64,000 nt of DNA from Neodontobutis hainanensis (Eukaryota > Chordata > Actinopteri > Gobiiformes > Odontobutidae), in the NCBI GenBank assembly GCA_024349245.1, contig JALDNG010000022.1:452001-516000 (forward strand). The letters are read 5' to 3'. The position numbers were made by a program, and so were the translations under genes. This document shows, one piece after another, positions 60,522-64,000 of this stretch. Below the pieces are notes generated by a model, which saw only the letters and a program-made list of their open reading frames with translations, did no database searches and had not been told where the DNA came from. The stretch's first letter is position 1. Every line of letters starts with the position of its first letter.

Positions 60522-61616
60522 TATATCACTGTATATGGCTGTATATTACTGTATATCACTATATATCACTGCATATCACTGTATATCAATGTATATCACT
60601 GTATATCGCTGTATATATTGCTGTATATCGCTGTGTATCGCTGTATATCGCTGTATATCGCTATATATTGCTGTATATCGATGTATATCACTGTATATCG
60701 CTGTATATAGCCGTGTATCGCTGTAGATTGCTGAATATCGCCGTATATATCGCTGTATATTGCTGTATATTGATGTATATTGATGTATATTGCTGTATAT
60801 CGCTGTATATATCGCTACATATATTGCTGTATATTGATGTATATCACTGTATATCACTGTATATTGCTGTGTATTGCTGTATATTGCTGTATATCGATGT
60901 ATATATCGCTGTATATCTCGCTGTATATCGCTATATATCGCTGTATATCACTGTATATGGCTGTATATCGATGTATATTGCTGTATATCGATGTATATCG
61001 ATGTATATCACTGTATATATCGCTGTATAGCACTGTATATCGCTGTATATCACTGTATATATCGCTGTATATCACTGTATATGGCTGTATATCGATGTAT
61101 ATTGCTGTATATCGATGTATATCAATGTATATCACTGTATATATTGCTGTATATCACTGTATATCGCTGTATATCACTGTATATCGCTGTATATCACTGT
61201 ATATCACTGTATATCGCTGTATATCACTGTATATCGCTGTATATCACTGTATATCGCTGTATATCACTGTATATATCGCTGTATATCACTGTATATGGCT
61301 GTATATCAATGTATATCGCTGTATATTGCTGTATATCACTGTATATCTCTGTATATATCACTGTATATCGCTGTATATCGATGTATATCACTGTGTATCG
61401 CTGTATATCACCGTATATCGCTGTATATCACTGTATATCGATGTTTATCGCTGTATATCGATGTTTATCACTGTATATCACTGTATATCACCGTATATCA
61501 CTGTATATCACTGTATATCACCGTATATCACTGTATATCGCTGTATATCGATGTATATCGCTGTATATCACTGTGTATCGCTGTATATCACTGTGTATCG
61601 CTGTATATCACTGTAT
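60522..61616. repeat. ten-base satellite CTGTATATCR, about 1.1 kb
   Basis: Units of ten bases (ctgtatatca, ctgtatatcg, with ctgtatattg and atgtatatcg variants) follow one another about 105-110 times, with occasional two-base expansions (ctgtatatatcg). A longer period of about 124 bases is visible: the run beginning ggctgtatatcgatgtat at 60959 is repeated almost unchanged from 61083. No stop codon arises in the common unit in any forward frame, so long meaningless open frames cover it. Confidence 0.95.
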
Positions 61617-61919
61617 GGTGGTTAAAATGTTATGTTACAATTCAAGTGCAATACATAGGTAAATAGCTGGTGTTCCTAATAACAAAACCAGTAAATACCA
61701 GCAAATGTTAGGTTTTGTTTTGTTACACCGTGTTACGTTACACAATACAGGAATCCTTTGTAACAATTTTTCTCTTGGCGAGAATTCCAGGTGCTTTTGG
61801 TTTGGTGACTTTTTTTTTCCAACTCTTTTTTACCCTCCACTGAAATACCTTTGCGTTATCCCACCAGACGACTGCATGAATAAAATAAAAGTTAGTGCAT
61901 TTGTAGCATAATGATCCCA
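61617..61919. other. AT-rich spacer
   Basis: Nothing recognisable is seen. Confidence 0.4.
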
Positions 61920-62640
61920 ACTAAATAGCACAAGGAACTTATTAGTTTACAAGTATCACCAGGCAGAAATGAGGCCAACGGGGGGATGATAAATGAGGAG
62001 ATTTCCCCAAGCAAAAGGCTGACCTGGATACTGCTTCCCCAGTGCCAAGTGGGCCACCATTTTTCACCGGCCTCACACTTAGCCACGGACAGGCTTATCG
62101 GGGCCCGGTGCTAACGGTAGCCCGACCCACAGCCTGCCCCCCCCCCAAACAAAAAACGTAATCCCTTCCCCGTAATTTGATCAAATAGCGTGCACCCTTC
62201 CCCACCACTTATTGGCCAATTAAGTCAAGTTCTCACGCAGGGGGTCCAGCTGGCTCGGTGTTATCTGGGGATGAATTGATTGAAGCCATTCCACGTCTAT
62301 GAACCCTACTTTAATGATGTAGGTGATAATACTTGTAATTCTTCTCAGTCAGGGGACTCACAGGCGCAGCTGTTACCGCAGTAATCCTTGTCCTGATACA
62401 CTCAAGTACCAGCCAGGCATTAATCTGTCTCTCAGATTCTCCTCCACTGGCTTTTTTTCCCCCTCCACCTTCACGTTCGTCTTGCCGCTAATACTGCGTC
62501 TGTGAAATGTGACATTGACGTGAGAGAGAGAGAGAGAAAACACAATGACGATAAGGCATAACACGGCATTGTCAGGGATTCAGCTCGTTAATGATTATTC
62601 ATTTCCCCGGTTCGGGCCCTGACCACTTTGTTAAAAAAAG
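61920..62640. promoter_or_regulatory. candidate conserved non-coding block
   Basis: This is GC-moderate and non-repetitive apart from a C run at about 62138-62146 and a short GA run at about 62523-62536. I assign it by texture only. Confidence 0.3.
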
Positions 62641-63480
62641 AGACCCCCACTTTTTCCCTCCGACTTAACCGTGACAACTTAAGAAGGATAGATTTAGGAG
62701 TGCAAAATCAATAAATACATGCATTAGTTTCAAAGGCAGACATTAACATTCTAAAACAGACTTCTCTTATAATCCTGCCTCTAGCTATTCAGTCAAAATA
62801 TCAAATTATCATAATGAGGTCTAACTGCATATAAATGCCAAGAATTAAAATCAGAGGAGGTTAGTTAGTTCTTCTTTATCACAAATTACCCTGTTGTCTA
62901 TGTGGCTTACATACATTACCTCCTTAGTTAATACTGTAACACAGATCTTCATTGTGTCTCATTTCATTATATCGGGGAGACAATAGGAATATGTGATGAC
63001 AGAGCCTCAGCGTCACATCCTTTGTTTTGCATATTTTCTCATAAAGGTGGAATAGTTTGTCAAAGTCTTGATTAAAAATACAACAGATGACCTGAATTTG
63101 AGGCGTATTATGCACAAACGAGTTGCTCTTAAGAGTGTCGACGTTGTCTTTTAACTCCAGATCAGAGAGTGAGAGCTGCATTGAAATTAGTCTGAAAGTG
63201 TAGCTCCCGTCCCTTAAGTTCCTCACTTAGAGGTGGAAGAGGAGCAGGGCTGGAGACCATTCACACATCGCTTTAATGATACCAATGAAATACGATGGCT
63301 TTTATATGACAGAGAAGCGATTTGTTGTCACTTGGTAATGCCATTACATCTATACATATACAGGCTGATCGTATGTAATAGGATGTCCAGCTTAAAACGG
63401 CATGTAAGCAACAAAATAAAGGGTATTCGCGAGGAGTTCCGAAAGTTGTTTAATTCAAGATTTGCCAAATAAAATATCCA
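62641..63480. promoter_or_regulatory. weak candidate conserved non-coding block
   Basis: The part at 62860-63260 is non-repetitive with moderate GC (gtgtcgacgttgtctttta near 63136). Open frames of up to 101 codons have no domain. Confidence 0.2.
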
Positions 63481-64000
63481 GACAACTCTAGTAATCAAAA
63501 TATAAATGAAAAATACAACATTGCCTAAAATTTAGCTACACTTTTTTATATCCCATCCACCTCCCCAACCTGTATTCTCCCTATCCAGGAATAAATTATC
63601 AACACAGACAACACATTGTAAAGAATATTATTTCAAACCAATAATTAAAGATAGACAATGTACATATACATTTATGTACATGAAGATGTGTACTGTATAA
63701 ACGATGACATATACATCTATTCTACTGAAGAAGAAAAGTGCTGCGGTCTCAGCCCTGGTTCAAACACAGCTCATAAGGCTATTAGCAAAATTAAAAACAT
63801 GAAATTCAATTGCAAACCCCATCTCCCAAAAAATCTGTTCATACACACTGAAATATTACAAGAAGAAATACCAATTATGGTTTAGATTTGAGGTTAAGGT
63901 TAAGGGAAAGACAGTAAGGCTTTGTGTATAAGGGTTGCAAAATATAATAATCAGTCACCTCTAGTAATTCATTTATAAACCAAAACATGCACTTGTATAT
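63481..64000. other. AT-rich stretch to the window edge
   Basis: No gene, repeat family or motif cluster is seen. Confidence 0.45.

Noticed and set aside
60482..61666. Long plus- and minus-strand open frames of 63-282 codons rich in Tyr, Ile, Val and Cys
   Set aside because: They are read-through of the ten-base satellite in every frame. The same repeat peptide appears in all three forward frames, so they carry no coding signal.
8000..64000. barhl2 exons
   Set aside because: No homeodomain-encoding sequence (WFQNRR- or WYQNRR-type motif) is found on either strand, so the expected neighbour is outside the window.

Overview
This is vertebrate nuclear DNA, almost certainly from a ray-finned fish. 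The evidence is intron-split coding exons with GT/AG borders and, in the non-coding part, fish-type repeats: a DIRS-type tyrosine-recombinase retrotransposon, a Rex1/L2-like LINE, a tRNA-derived SINE with the common fish tail, and the fish dispersed repeat carrying the 'ggataggctccag' block. There are no bacterial-style operons.

Region 1 (1-8.6 kb) holds the last four coding exons of one plus-strand gene: 3-465, 5169-5291, 7015-7111 and 7623-7773. Together they encode 277 residues plus a stop, with a C2H2 finger at each end. The last finger resembles the C-terminal finger of the ZNF644/WIZ family, cofactors of the G9a/GLP histone H3K9 methyltransferases. I call the gene znf644. The 3' UTR probably ends near 8.63 kb. 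Intron 1 contains a decayed DIRS element in reverse orientation.

Region 2 (8.88-11.9 kb) is a nested insertion. A broken LINE is interrupted by a 1,095-bp long-inverted-repeat element with a 6-bp target duplication. That element carries a 23-bp array of a perfect 12-bp palindrome and a pair of divergent CTCF-like motifs.

Region 3 (11.9-64 kb) has no protein-coding exon that I can support. It alternates between AT-rich tracts and GC-moderate blocks rich in TAATTA, TCF-like, E-box and related motifs. This is the texture of a developmental gene desert. In mammals ZNF644 lies next to the homeobox gene BARHL2 across a desert downstream of the ZNF644 3' end, so I infer this is the znf644-barhl2 regulatory interval. 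No barhl2 exon is inside the window. The conserved-element calls are inferred from texture and motifs only, not from alignment.

The desert also carries several repeats: a 34-bp minisatellite (30.2-30.75 kb), a MITE-like element (32.8-33.2 kb), a SINE with a 9-bp target duplication (34.3 kb), a (TA)n tract (35.1 kb), two inverted copies of one fish repeat (22.0 and 49.1 kb), two adjoining degenerate arrays (55.6-58.3 kb) and a 1.1-kb ten-base satellite (60.5-61.6 kb). I saw no convincing new gene system. The most unusual items are the long-inverted-repeat element, the ten-base satellite that is open in all three forward frames, and a recurring 11-mer homeodomain-type motif.
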